A stretch of DNA of 64,000 nt from Pseudodesulfovibrio profundus (GTDB taxonomy: Bacteria; Desulfobacterota; Desulfovibrionia; Desulfovibrionales; Desulfovibrionaceae), in the NCBI RefSeq assembly GCF_900217235.1, contig NZ_LT907975.1, forward strand, positions 2,951,001-3,015,000, in the 5' to 3' direction. Position 1 is the first letter of the stretch. Every line of letters begins with the position of its first letter. The notes beneath the pieces are model-generated. The model did not search any database. It saw only the letters and a list, made by a program, of their open reading frames with translations, and was not told where the DNA came from. Below, piece after piece: positions 28,089-37,215 of the stretch. Both the position numbers and the translations under genes were made by a program.

Positions 28089-28930
28089 GCCTCTTCACTC
28101 CATTGGGTCATCCATTCCTGTATCAACTGCAACGATTGAAATATCTCTTTTTCGTTGAACACTTCCAGCACGACGGTTTCACCCTTGAATGCCGCAAGCA
28201 TGTCTCGCAGCAGTCCTTGGCCCGTAGCATCAAGATGGCCGAGGCCGGTATGTTTGCCACTGCCGGGAACCGGTGCGTAGATGTGCAGCATTTTGACTGT
28301 TTCCCACAATTCGTCAAGCTCCAGCACGTGATGTTGGTCATATGCCAGAATATGTCCCAGATCGAGACAGGTGGAATACCCGGCCTCACGCGCTTCTTCC
28401 CAGCAGGCTGCAAGGTCGGTTTCTTCAACATTTTCAAGCAGTAAGCAAGCGGGATCAATGCCGGTTTGACGCAGTCGTGTCGCCAGAGACTTGAGCAATC
28501 CTGCTTGTCCGGGCGGGTGGAGAACAAAGGAATGCGGCTTCAGAAAAGCGACTTTCTCCATCAAACACAGCAATTTGTCCCAGACAATATCCAAGCCGCG
28601 CTCCCACGGCAGGTCGAGGGGCAGATGGACATGCCACGATATCGGAAGATGGGCAAGCTCGGCAGGCAGGTCCTCATCCGTATATCGCAGGCAGGCTTCT
28701 GTCTCGAAAAACAGGATTCCCACCTCGTCAAAGTGGTCGGCAAGGAACCGGCTGTTATCGGCCGCATTGGCAGGAATGACAAAGGATGGCGCGGCAATAG
28801 CAAAGGGAAAACCACCTGTCCGGTTTTTTCGGACAGAGGTGGCGGTATTACGTCGCTTCAATGCAGAATTTTCCTGCCCGTGGTGGGCCGTGGAATCCGA
28901 ATGCTTTGTCATTCTTGACTTCTTATCCAT
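28085..28930 (-). CDS. cbiR: Cobamide-remodelling phosphodiesterase CbiR
   Basis: A member of the AP-endonuclease/xylose-isomerase superfamily that resembles CbiR, the enzyme that removes the lower ligand from cobamides so that another base can be attached. The CbiR-like pattern is IAAPSFVIPANAADN near the start, then LFFETEACL, WHVHLPLDL, FVLHPPG, LLLENVEE and CLDLGHILAYD, which hold the metal-binding His/Asp/Glu residues. 281 residues; the first ~45 are basic and variable, and the true start may be internal (ATG at 28912). The overlap with cobU supports a cobamide role. The assignment rests on pattern and context only. Confidence 0.85.
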   Translation of the reverse strand: MDKKSRMTKHSDSTAHHGQENSALKRRNTATSVRKNRTGGFPFAIAAPSFVIPANAADNSRFLADHFDEVGILFFETEACLRYTDEDLPAELAHLPISWHVHLPLDLPWERGLDIVWDKLLCLMEKVAFLKPHSFVLHPPGQAGLLKSLATRLRQTGIDPACLLLENVEETDLAACWEEAREAGYSTCLDLGHILAYDQHHVLELDELWETVKMLHIYAPVPGSGKHTGLGHLDATGQGLLRDMLAAFKGETVVLEVFNEKEIFQSLQLIQEWMTQWSEEA

Positions 28931-28994
28931 AGGTATAGTGTTTGCACAATGGTAATCAGATACAATTTGTGCAACTAAGGCCGAGGATGTGACT

Positions 28995-29138
28995 ATGAAG
29001 TTATTACGCTTCTACTGCCAACATAGATTGAACCCGCTCCATGTGTTCTGTCGTCTGCGCGAACTGGGGCTCTCCCTGGGGGCCGCCCGCAACGTCAGCC
29101 GCCTTTATGAGCGAAGTGTGTACCGTTTCATCTTCTAG
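28995..29138 (+). CDS. Small basic protein, 47 residues
   Basis: A short frame with a good ribosome site (GAGGA, 7 bases upstream) in the gap between two divergent/convergent genes. The product is strongly basic with many Arg and Leu, no cysteine pairs beyond three scattered Cys, and could be an amphipathic helix. The pattern RLNPLHVFCRLRELGL suggests a helix with a conserved core. I do not know a function, but the start signal and the clean codon use favour a real gene. Confidence 0.55.
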   Translation: MKLLRFYCQHRLNPLHVFCRLRELGLSLGAARNVSRLYERSVYRFIF

Positions 29139-29151
29139 CTGAACACTCTAA

Positions 29152-32100
29152 CTAATCCAGCAGACCGAGCTGCTTTTCCTTGGTGACCCTTTTTGCTGAC
29201 AATGTGGAACGGGTCACAAGTTTTTCCGGAATCTCGCGAAGATAGCGGGATCTGGGGAGATTCAGGGTCTTACCGTAGAGCTTACGCTGACTGGATCGGC
29301 TGATGTAGAGATTGCGTTTGGCGCGGCTCATGCCCACGTACATCAGGCGTCGTTCTTCGTGGAAGCGCTGACCGCGACCGGGGGTCAAAGTAATCTTGGC
29401 GGTGAGCAGGTCCATACCGGCAAAGGGCAGAATTCCCTCTTCACAGGCAGGCATGAAAACAGCGTCGAATTCCAATCCCTTGGATGCATGCAGCGTCATT
29501 ATCTGAACTTTTTCCGAAGTGCGTCGGATCAATTCCAGCTCGGTCTGGAGGGATACCCAGGTGACCAGTCCCTGCCAGCCGCCGCGTTCATCAAAGGCTT
29601 TTTTCAGCTCTTTGAACTGACGGCTTTCCCAGAAAAACTGATCGTAGGGCGGTGTCTCTGACAGGTAGGCGGCCAGTCCGACCGGGCCTTTGGCCAGGAT
29701 ATGATCGGGGATGTCAACGAACTCATTATCGTCGCTTTCGTCCGGTCCTTCCAATGACATGCCCAGAAAACGTTGGGCAGCCTTGAGAATGGAGGCCACA
29801 CGCGGTTCCTGCCAGAATCCGTCAAGCTCCGGGGTGGAGCACGGGATACCGGCCCGTTTCAGGGCTTTCTCCAGAATGGGAATCAGCGCTTTGAAGCGCA
29901 CCAGTACGGCGATGTCGCCCGGGGCAAGCTCGCCATGTCCCTCAGCATCGGAGATGGAGTGCGAAGTGGCACCGATGAGGCCCTTGATCTTGTCACTGAT
30001 CCAGGTCGCTTCCCGAACGTCGTCGGGAGCTTCAAAGAAATGAATGGTGGCATCGATGTCGAGATTGGCGTGCAGGGGCGGATCGTCCGGGAACAGGGCG
30101 CCGGAGCAGTCGAGAATCTTCTGGCCGGAGCGGTAGTTCTCACTCAGGGTGATGGTCTCGAGTTTATCCCAGATTTCGCCCAGTCGATTGCCAACGTCCC
30201 CCACTGCGCCGCGGAAGCCGTAAATGGACTGGCGGGGATCGCCGATGCAGAATACGCCGTTGCCGGATTCGCCTGCAATGCCGCGGATGACAGCCAACTG
30301 CAACGGCGAAAGGTCCTGCACCTCATCCACCAGAACGTGGGTGTAGGGCATCTTGAAAGTCGGAGCGCCGGATTGTTCGAGCATGAACTCCAGCAGGTCG
30401 GTGTAGTCCACCAAGTCCCAATGGTTCTTCTGATTGCCGTAATTGATATGGGCATCTTCGAGATCGCTGGAAAGGGGAGCCAGTTGCTCGCGCCCGACGT
30501 TGTACTTGTTCCAGTAGTGATTGAGATTCTTCCCGTTCAATTCCGGGTTCACATCGGCAAACAGCTTTTTGGCGGCTGATTCCGGCAGTACGACTGGGGT
30601 CTCGTTGTAGGCGTGTTTCCAGTAGTCGAAACACAGGGCGTGGAGCGTGCCGGCCTGTGGCATTTCCGCATCTTCTCCGCGGAGGGCCTTCAGGCGGGTG
30701 CGCATTTCCTGGGCAGCGCGCCGGGTAAATGTCAGGGCCAGAATGCGGCGGGGAGTCACCCCCTCATCGATAAGACGCGAGATACGGCCCATGAGGGTCT
30801 GGGTCTTTCCGGTTCCAGGGCCTGCCAGAACAAGAACAGGACCAGGACCTGCGTTGATCGCAGCCTGCTGTGCAGTGTTGTAGGTGAGCGGTTTGGTCTC
30901 TTCAACAGTTTGGGTAAAAGGCGTGCACACAGCTTCCTCAGGTTCCGCGTTTTTTGTTTGTTTCTTTTTTCGTTTGGGCTTGGCGATCAGGCTGGCGCCA
31001 TTCTTGATCTCTGCCCGTTCTTTTTCGTTGAATACGGATATGACGCCAAATTCACCGTCATATCCGGGCTTGCGGAGGACATTACCCTCTCGCATGCGGG
31101 TCAACCCTTCGCCGAGGTGACAGGAGTACCGGTTCAGATCTTCCGCAGGCACTCGCTGCAGAATGTCCATTTCCGTCCCGAATTCCTTGATCAGCTGCAT
31201 GTAGAGCGTGTTGACCTTTTTGGAGTTGGGACCGACGCCGACCACCTCGGACAGTACTTCCTTGAGCGGAATCAGGGAGGTGAAATTGGCGGCTCCCGGC
31301 GGCTTGACCGGTTCCTGCCTGTCGGCAAGCTCCAGCACGCGGTTGTATACGCCCACGGTCACCGGCTTGCCGCAGACGGGGCAGATGCCGCCTCGGGCCA
31401 TGGTCTCGTGGGGGTCCATGGTCACGCCGCATTTGCGGTGGCCGTCCATGTGGTATTTGCCTTCTTCGGGAAAGAACTCCACCGTACCGAGAAATTTGTG
31501 TCCCAATCCTTCGCTGCGCAACGCACGGTAGATGCCTTCGTAAGACATCTCTCCGCGGAACAGGTTGGCTTCGCGCCCCAGCTTTTCACCGGAGTGGGCG
31601 TCGGAGTTGGAGATCAGCTTGATGCGGTCCAGCTCGCTCCAGGTCCAGTTCATTTCCGGGTCGGACGAGAGGCCGGTCTCCATGGCGAAAATTTCCTGGG
31701 AATAATCGCCGAAGCACTCTTTTATTGAATTGAAGCCGGATTTGGAGCCGAACAGGGAAAACCACGGCGTCCAAATATGTGCAGGGACCAGAAACGCCTG
31801 CGGGTGGCACTCAAGCACGATATCCAGCAGGTCGCGGCTGTCCAGTCCGAGAATGGGGCGGCCGTCAGAGGCCAGATTGCCGATTGCGTCGAGCTGTTCA
31901 TTGAATCGGTGCACGGCGTCGAGATTGGGCATGTAGACAAGGTTGTGCACTTTGCGCACTTTGCCGCCACGCTTATATATGGAACTGATCTCGGTCTGCA
32001 GCATGAACCGCGTGCGACCGGGAATCTCACCGTCAAAGGAAGGGATTTCCTCTTCCAGGCCCTTGCTGTCCCGCAGCACGAAGAGACCACTGCCGTCGTC

Positions 32101-32274
32101 GTGTAGTTGTTCTTCTATTTCCGCCAGCCACTCCGGGTGGGTGAAGTCCCCTGTCCCGAGCACATGAAGGCCCTTGACGCGGCCCCATGCAGCGAGGCTG
32201 CGGATGGTCAGGTTTTTGCTGGTGGCCCTGGAAAAACGCGAATGGATGTGGAGGTCTGCGGTAAATCGTTCCAT
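29152..32274 (-). CDS. EndoQ-like PHP nuclease fused to a UvrD helicase
   Basis: A 1040-residue fusion. The N-terminal ~430 residues match the EndoQ family: a PHP metal domain (ADLHIHSRFSRAT, DFTHPEW) plus a zinc-binding stretch with CPVC near residue 300. EndoQ in archaea cuts 5' of deaminated bases. The remaining ~600 residues are a superfamily 1 UvrD/Rep helicase with all motifs: GPGTGKT, DEVQDLSPLQ, GDPRQSIYGFRG, ENYRSG, LHASKGLEFD and YVGMSRAKRN. The obvious inference is one machine that nicks near a damaged base and unwinds the strand. It is divergent from marR, with 93 bp between the starts. Confidence 0.9.
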   Translation of the reverse strand: MERFTADLHIHSRFSRATSKNLTIRSLAAWGRVKGLHVLGTGDFTHPEWLAEIEEQLHDDGSGLFVLRDSKGLEEEIPSFDGEIPGRTRFMLQTEISSIYKRGGKVRKVHNLVYMPNLDAVHRFNEQLDAIGNLASDGRPILGLDSRDLLDIVLECHPQAFLVPAHIWTPWFSLFGSKSGFNSIKECFGDYSQEIFAMETGLSSDPEMNWTWSELDRIKLISNSDAHSGEKLGREANLFRGEMSYEGIYRALRSEGLGHKFLGTVEFFPEEGKYHMDGHRKCGVTMDPHETMARGGICPVCGKPVTVGVYNRVLELADRQEPVKPPGAANFTSLIPLKEVLSEVVGVGPNSKKVNTLYMQLIKEFGTEMDILQRVPAEDLNRYSCHLGEGLTRMREGNVLRKPGYDGEFGVISVFNEKERAEIKNGASLIAKPKRKKKQTKNAEPEEAVCTPFTQTVEETKPLTYNTAQQAAINAGPGPVLVLAGPGTGKTQTLMGRISRLIDEGVTPRRILALTFTRRAAQEMRTRLKALRGEDAEMPQAGTLHALCFDYWKHAYNETPVVLPESAAKKLFADVNPELNGKNLNHYWNKYNVGREQLAPLSSDLEDAHINYGNQKNHWDLVDYTDLLEFMLEQSGAPTFKMPYTHVLVDEVQDLSPLQLAVIRGIAGESGNGVFCIGDPRQSIYGFRGAVGDVGNRLGEIWDKLETITLSENYRSGQKILDCSGALFPDDPPLHANLDIDATIHFFEAPDDVREATWISDKIKGLIGATSHSISDAEGHGELAPGDIAVLVRFKALIPILEKALKRAGIPCSTPELDGFWQEPRVASILKAAQRFLGMSLEGPDESDDNEFVDIPDHILAKGPVGLAAYLSETPPYDQFFWESRQFKELKKAFDERGGWQGLVTWVSLQTELELIRRTSEKVQIMTLHASKGLEFDAVFMPACEEGILPFAGMDLLTAKITLTPGRGQRFHEERRLMYVGMSRAKRNLYISRSSQRKLYGKTLNLPRSRYLREIPEKLVTRSTLSAKRVTKEKQLGLLD

Positions 32275-32331
32275 GGCGGGACAGTAAAGCTATACTCGCA
32301 TTATTGCAAGTCGTGGCGTAATGAAAAGTGG

Positions 32332-32360
32332 TTGACCGACAACTTAGTTGCGCATACAAC
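32332..32360 (+). promoter_or_regulatory. Promoter and operator of the marR-RND operon
   Basis: A -35 box TTGACC (32332-32337), a 17-bp spacer and a -10 box TACAAC (32355-32360). Within the spacer is an 11-bp palindrome, CAACTTAGTTG (32340-32350), a fitting MarR-family operator. Its place between the promoter boxes predicts repression of the operon by its own first gene. Transcription would start about 7 bases after the -10 box, at or within a base or so of the marR ATG. Confidence 0.6.
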
Positions 32361-32367
32361 AATCGCC

Positions 32368-32835
32368 ATGCTTTTTGAGAAACTGAAACCACGGGAGTCT
32401 CTTGGCTTCCTGAGCTGGAAAGTCTCCAGGCTCATGACGAATGATCTGGCAGGTCTGTTTGCCTCCGCTGATATCGACGTAACGGTTGAACAGTGGCGGG
32501 CGCTTATTCCGCTATACAAATTGGATGGCTTGTCTCAGGGCGAGCTTTGCGAACTGTTGTCACAGGAAAAAACCGGGGTGTCGCGACTGGTGGCTGCGCT
32601 GGAGAAGCGCGGGTATGTCAGACGCGAAGCCTGTGAAAACGATCGTCGCATCAAGTATTTGTATATTACGGACAAGGGAAGGGAACTGCTGGAAGCTACA
32701 GTCGATATTGCGGTGAATAATCGCGATAGGCTGACGCAACATGTCGATCCCGAAGAGTTGGCAATCTGCAAGCGGGTGTTGTGGCAGATAATCGAACCAA
32801 CCTTGGACTGTTCGTGCGAATCTCATAACGATTAA
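32368..32835 (+). CDS. MarR-family transcriptional regulator
   Basis: Winged-helix regulator of about 155 residues. The helix-turn-helix is LSQGELCELLSQEKTGVSRLVAALEKRGYVRR and it is followed by the wing with NDRRIKYLYITDKG. It begins an operon with an RND membrane-fusion protein and pump, which it presumably represses until a drug ligand binds. The ATG at 32368 sits next to the predicted transcription start, so the mRNA could be leaderless; the longer open frame upstream overlaps the divergent promoter and is not favoured. Two cysteines near the C-terminus (CSCE) might sense oxidants. Confidence 0.88.
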   Translation: MLFEKLKPRESLGFLSWKVSRLMTNDLAGLFASADIDVTVEQWRALIPLYKLDGLSQGELCELLSQEKTGVSRLVAALEKRGYVRREACENDRRIKYLYITDKGRELLEATVDIAVNNRDRLTQHVDPEELAICKRVLWQIIEPTLDCSCESHND

Positions 32836-32849
32836 TGGAGAAACTACAC

Positions 32850-33929
32850 ATGAAAAACGTGTTGAAATATATGATCATGGTATTGATTATTCTGGGAATG
32901 GCAGCGCCTGCCGCAGCCCAGAAAGGTGGAGAAGCGCCACCGTCACCGGTTGTGGTCGACAAGGTGATCACTGGTGACATGGCACCGCAGTCCGAGTTTA
33001 TCGGGACAGTCTTTTTTACCGAAATTTCCAATGTTGCATCGGAAGTTACCGGTAAGGTCATAGATATCAAGGTAAAAGACGGACAGCGTGTGAAGAAAGG
33101 GGACATTCTGGTCCGTCTTTCCTCTTCACTTCTTGATAAGAGCATCAGCCGCGCCAGGGCCAAGATGAAGCAGGCCAAGGCCGCGTACGAATCCGCCAAA
33201 CTGGAATCGGACCGCGTGTCCTCTCTCTTCAAGTCCCGTTCGGTTTCCGAAGGTGAGTTCGACTCCAAACGACTGAACGCCGAAGGGTTGCTCTACGAAT
33301 ATGAAGCGCAACAGGCTGCCTTGGGTCAACTGCTTGAAGAAGCGGCCAAGAAAGTCATTCGCGCTCCCTACGACGGGATTGTCATCGACGTCAAAGCCAA
33401 CCGTGGCGAGTGGATGTCCGTGGGGTCCGTGGTCGTGGTCACTGCCCGTGATGATGAATACGAAGTGGTCGTCAACGCCCCGCGTGAAGCATTCGGCGTG
33501 GTCAAGCCCGGACTCAAGGTAGGGATCAACCTCGGCGGTGAACAGTTGCCAGGTGAAGTCTTTGCCGTGGTTCCCAAAGGTGATGTCGCCACTCGTACAT
33601 TCCCGGTCAAGATTCGTGTCGAGAACAACGGCGCTCTGGCCGAAGGCATGGAAGCCCGTGTGATCCTGCCTCGCGGGCTCGGTGGCGCTACCATGATCGT
33701 TCCTCGTGATGCCATCATCTCCTTCCACGGCCAGCAGGTGGTATGGGCCGTTCTGGACGGCAAGGCCGTTTCCATGCCGGTATATGTTGTCGGCTATCGA
33801 GGCCTGCAGGCTGGCGTGAAGTCGCCCAAGCTCAAGGAAGGCATGGATGTGGTCATCAAAGGGAACGAGCGCTTGCGCCCCGGACAGGCCGTAGCTCCCC
33901 AACAAGCCGAACAAAAAAACGCTCAATAG
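32850..33929 (+). CDS. RND efflux membrane-fusion protein
   Basis: Periplasmic adaptor of a tripartite RND efflux pump, about 359 residues. A signal sequence (residues 1-26, ending AAAQ) is followed by the barrel-sandwich lipoyl motif (GKVIDIKVKDGQRVKKGDIL), a helical hairpin (residues 95-150), and a second lipoyl half (APYDGIVIDVKANRGEW). The ATG at 32850 is preferred because the GGAG at the upstream ATG is its ribosome site. It follows marR within 14 bases and precedes the pump by nine, forming one operon. The outer-membrane channel is not encoded here. Confidence 0.92.
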   Translation: MKNVLKYMIMVLIILGMAAPAAAQKGGEAPPSPVVVDKVITGDMAPQSEFIGTVFFTEISNVASEVTGKVIDIKVKDGQRVKKGDILVRLSSSLLDKSISRARAKMKQAKAAYESAKLESDRVSSLFKSRSVSEGEFDSKRLNAEGLLYEYEAQQAALGQLLEEAAKKVIRAPYDGIVIDVKANRGEWMSVGSVVVVTARDDEYEVVVNAPREAFGVVKPGLKVGINLGGEQLPGEVFAVVPKGDVATRTFPVKIRVENNGALAEGMEARVILPRGLGGATMIVPRDAIISFHGQQVVWAVLDGKAVSMPVYVVGYRGLQAGVKSPKLKEGMDVVIKGNERLRPGQAVAPQQAEQKNAQ

Positions 33930-33938
33930 GTAAAATAT

Positions 33939-36900
33939 ATGGATATAGTCAAAGCCGCAATTGACAAGCCGGTAGCCGTACTCGTCGGCGTGATCCTCGT
34001 GGTCATGTTCGGCGGTATTGCTCTGGCAACGCTGCCATACCAGTTGTCGCCCAACGTGACCGAACCGGTCATCACGGTTTCCACGACCTGGCAGGGGGCA
34101 ACGCCCTTTGAGATCGAGCGAGATATCGTTGAGGAACAGGAAAAGGTTCTCAAGGGTATCCCCGGACTCATCGAAATGGAAAGCTCCTGCTACAACTCGC
34201 TGGCAGAATTGACCCTTAAATTCGAGATCGGCACCGATGTGGACAGCGCGCTGCTCCGCGTTTCCAACAAGCTAGATGAAGTACCTGACTACCCGGACAG
34301 TTCCGATCGCCCGATCGTGTCCGCCACGGGTGCATCGACCTCGCCGGTCATCTGGATGATCCTTAAAACGCTTCCCGGCAATGACCGTGATGTGCAGACC
34401 TACCGGACGTACTTTGAAAACGAAGTGCGTCAGTATATCGAGCGCGTCAATGGCGTGGCCGATCTGTTTGTGGGTGGTGGACGTGAGGACGAGATGCAGA
34501 TCATCGTCGATCCTGTCCGTCTGGCCGCGTACAATATGACGATTACCGAACTCGAAGGTATCCTCAAAGAGGAAAACGTTTCTATCTCAGCAGGTTCGCT
34601 GGGTGTAGGACGTCGAGATTACCGTATTCGCACACCAGCCGAATTCAAGTCGCCGGAAGACATTGAGTCCATTGTTCTCTCTTCCTCCGGTCAGCATCGC
34701 TTCTCTTTGGGCGATGTGGCAACTGTTCAGCGTGGTCACGAAAAACCCACTGTAGCCATGCTGCACAACGCCGTGCCGGGTATGGCCGTTGGTGTCAAAC
34801 CCGAGTCCGGCACCAACGTGCTGGAGATGACCGCTGCGGTTAAAGCCGTGGTCGATGACTTGAACGAGCACAAACTCAAAGATCAGGAAATTGAGCTGGA
34901 CTGGGTTTACGACCAGCGCCCGTATATTGAGGGTGCCATCGAGCTGGTTCAGAAGAACATCATCATCGGCTCCATCCTGGCCATTGTGGTGCTGTTCATC
35001 TTCCTTCAATCATTCTCGGCAACGATCATTGTTGCTGTTGCAATTCCCATTTCCATTGTCGGTGCGTTCATCATGTTCGCCGCAGCGGGCAGGACACTCA
35101 ACGTTGTTTCCATGGCGGGTATCTCCTTTGCCGTTGGTATGTTGGTGGATAATGCCATTGTCGTACTTGAGAATATCGATCGACACCGGGGAATGGGCAA
35201 AAAAGCGTTGGCCGCTGCCTATGATGGCGCCAGCGAGGTTTGGGGTGCCGTTCTGGCATCGACGCTGACCACGGTTGCCGTCTTCCTTCCCGTTGTGTTC
35301 ATGGAGCAGGAAGCCGGACAGCTGTTCAAGGATATCGCCATCGCGGTTACCTGCGCCATCATCCTGTCCCTGTTTGTCTCGGTTCTGGTCATTCCCATGC
35401 TGGCTCGCCAGTTCTATGGAATCGCTGAACGCCGTGCGCAGAAAAAGGGTGTGGACAACGGGCCTCGTAATCCGGCGGCTCTGTCACTGATCAAACGTCT
35501 GCTGGCTCCGCTGACCCGTGTGGGTGGCAAGTTGTCCGATATGCTGGTCAGCCTGCTGGATCTGGCTATCTCGAAACCGCTCAACCGCATTGTCACGGTG
35601 CTCAGTCTGACTGCGGCATCTATCCTTATCGTGTGGGCTTTCTTCCCGAAAATGGAATACCTGCCACAGGGTAACCGGAACCTCGTCATCAACATCCTCA
35701 TCCCGCCGCCGGGTCTCTCCTACGAGGAGCGCCTGTCCATCGGTGAATTCGTGTATGAAGAGACCGGTCCGCACTTCGGCAAAGAGGTCGGTCCATTCCC
35801 GGCCATTGATGATATGTTCTTTGTCTCTGCGCCGACCATCAACCTCTTTGGTGCCATCTCCGAGGATGAAGAGCGTGCCGCTGACCTGACTCCGCTCTTC
35901 AATAGGGTGCTCAACTCCATCCCCGGCATGTTCGGTGTATCGCTCCAGGCGTCCATCTTCGAGCAGGGGCTGGGTGAAGGGCGAGTGATCAATGTTGATA
36001 TATCGGGTCCCAAGCTGGAACAGATAGTCGCTGCTGCGGGAACCATGTTCGGCATGTCCATGCAGCAGATTCCCGGCTCACAGGTTCGTCCTGTGCCATC
36101 GCTGGAACTGCTCTATCCAGAGGTCCGTTTCATTCCCAATCGCGATCGCGTAAGGGCTGCCGGACTCTCTACAGCCGACCTCGGTACCGCTATCGACGTC
36201 ATTCTTGATGGCCGGACTATCGGTGATTTCAAGGAAGAGGGTAAAAAGAAAATCGATCTGGTGCTCAAGGGTTCGACCACGGACATATCGACTCCCGAGG
36301 AACTGTATTCCTCGCTGGTCGCGGTTCCCAATGGCTGGGCTGTACCGGTCAGTTCTCTTGCGCAGCTTGAGCGAACCAACTCCATGAACCAGATTCGTCA
36401 CCTGGAGCGTCAGCGTACCATTACCTTGCAGGTGACGCCGCCAGCGGATATGCCGCTGCAGCAGGCCATGGAAACCATTGAAAACAACATGATACCCGCC
36501 GTGCGCGACATGGGGCTGCTGGAAGGGCTGGATGTCCGCCTGTCCGGTGCCGCGGATAAACTGTCCGTCACCCGTGAAGCATTGCAGTGGAACTTCCTGC
36601 TTGCGGTGGTCATCACCTATCTGCTGATGTCCGCACTGTTCGGCAACTTCCTGTACCCGTTGATCATTCTCTTCACCGTGCCATTGGCCGGTGCCGGAGG
36701 ATTTCTGGGGCTGAAGCTGGAGAACATATTCATTGCCCCACAACCGCTTGATATCCTGACCATGCTCGGTTTCGTTATCCTGATTGGTGTAGTTGTTAAC
36801 AACGCGATTCTTATCGTGCACCAATCGCTGGGTAACATTCGAGAACACGGTATGGCACATAAGGAAGCCGTTCTGGAAGCAACGCGGACCCGCTTGCGGC

Positions 36901-37109
36901 CGATCTACATGTCTGCAGCTACGTCCATCTTCGGTATGTTGCCGCTGGCTGTGGCGCCCGGTCCCGGTTCCGAGTTGTACCGAGGACTCGGAGCGGTTGT
37001 TCTGGGTGGTTTGGCCCTGTCCACCATCTTCACCATCTTCGTTATCCCTGCACTGTTGATGTTCATCATCGGCATGGAGAAAAGCAACGAAGAGCGATTG
37101 GCTGAATAG
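33939..37109 (+). CDS. RND multidrug efflux transporter (AcrB family)
   Basis: Inner-membrane proton-driven pump, 1056 residues, with the classic layout of TM1, a periplasmic porter domain, TM2-6, a second periplasmic loop and TM7-12. TM4 carries the proton-relay aspartates and Glu (GMLVDNAIVVLENIDRH). The other signature, PLAGAGGFLGL, is in the second half. It works with the preceding fusion protein and an unlinked TolC-type channel. The operon is governed by a MarR-type repressor, so expression is probably inducible. It ends at a strong terminator. Confidence 0.95.
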   Translation: MDIVKAAIDKPVAVLVGVILVVMFGGIALATLPYQLSPNVTEPVITVSTTWQGATPFEIERDIVEEQEKVLKGIPGLIEMESSCYNSLAELTLKFEIGTDVDSALLRVSNKLDEVPDYPDSSDRPIVSATGASTSPVIWMILKTLPGNDRDVQTYRTYFENEVRQYIERVNGVADLFVGGGREDEMQIIVDPVRLAAYNMTITELEGILKEENVSISAGSLGVGRRDYRIRTPAEFKSPEDIESIVLSSSGQHRFSLGDVATVQRGHEKPTVAMLHNAVPGMAVGVKPESGTNVLEMTAAVKAVVDDLNEHKLKDQEIELDWVYDQRPYIEGAIELVQKNIIIGSILAIVVLFIFLQSFSATIIVAVAIPISIVGAFIMFAAAGRTLNVVSMAGISFAVGMLVDNAIVVLENIDRHRGMGKKALAAAYDGASEVWGAVLASTLTTVAVFLPVVFMEQEAGQLFKDIAIAVTCAIILSLFVSVLVIPMLARQFYGIAERRAQKKGVDNGPRNPAALSLIKRLLAPLTRVGGKLSDMLVSLLDLAISKPLNRIVTVLSLTAASILIVWAFFPKMEYLPQGNRNLVINILIPPPGLSYEERLSIGEFVYEETGPHFGKEVGPFPAIDDMFFVSAPTINLFGAISEDEERAADLTPLFNRVLNSIPGMFGVSLQASIFEQGLGEGRVINVDISGPKLEQIVAAAGTMFGMSMQQIPGSQVRPVPSLELLYPEVRFIPNRDRVRAAGLSTADLGTAIDVILDGRTIGDFKEEGKKKIDLVLKGSTTDISTPEELYSSLVAVPNGWAVPVSSLAQLERTNSMNQIRHLERQRTITLQVTPPADMPLQQAMETIENNMIPAVRDMGLLEGLDVRLSGAADKLSVTREALQWNFLLAVVITYLLMSALFGNFLYPLIILFTVPLAGAGGFLGLKLENIFIAPQPLDILTMLGFVILIGVVVNNAILIVHQSLGNIREHGMAHKEAVLEATRTRLRPIYMSAATSIFGMLPLAVAPGPGSELYRGLGAVVLGGLALSTIFTIFVIPALLMFIIGMEKSNEERLAE

Positions 37110-37132
37110 TCGATCCTGTCATCACAAATAGC

Positions 37133-37166
37133 AGGGCGCACCCGTGATCACGGGTGCGCCCTTTTT
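37133..37166 (+). terminator. Terminator of the marR-RND operon
   Basis: A 30-bp perfect palindrome (AGGGCGCACCCGTGA and its complement), then TTTTT. The IS3-family element starts eight bases further on. Confidence 0.95.
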
Positions 37167-37215
37167 ATTTTATTTGTCCCGTCCTGAAATAGGTTGACAC
37201 CCAGAGGACCTATTT

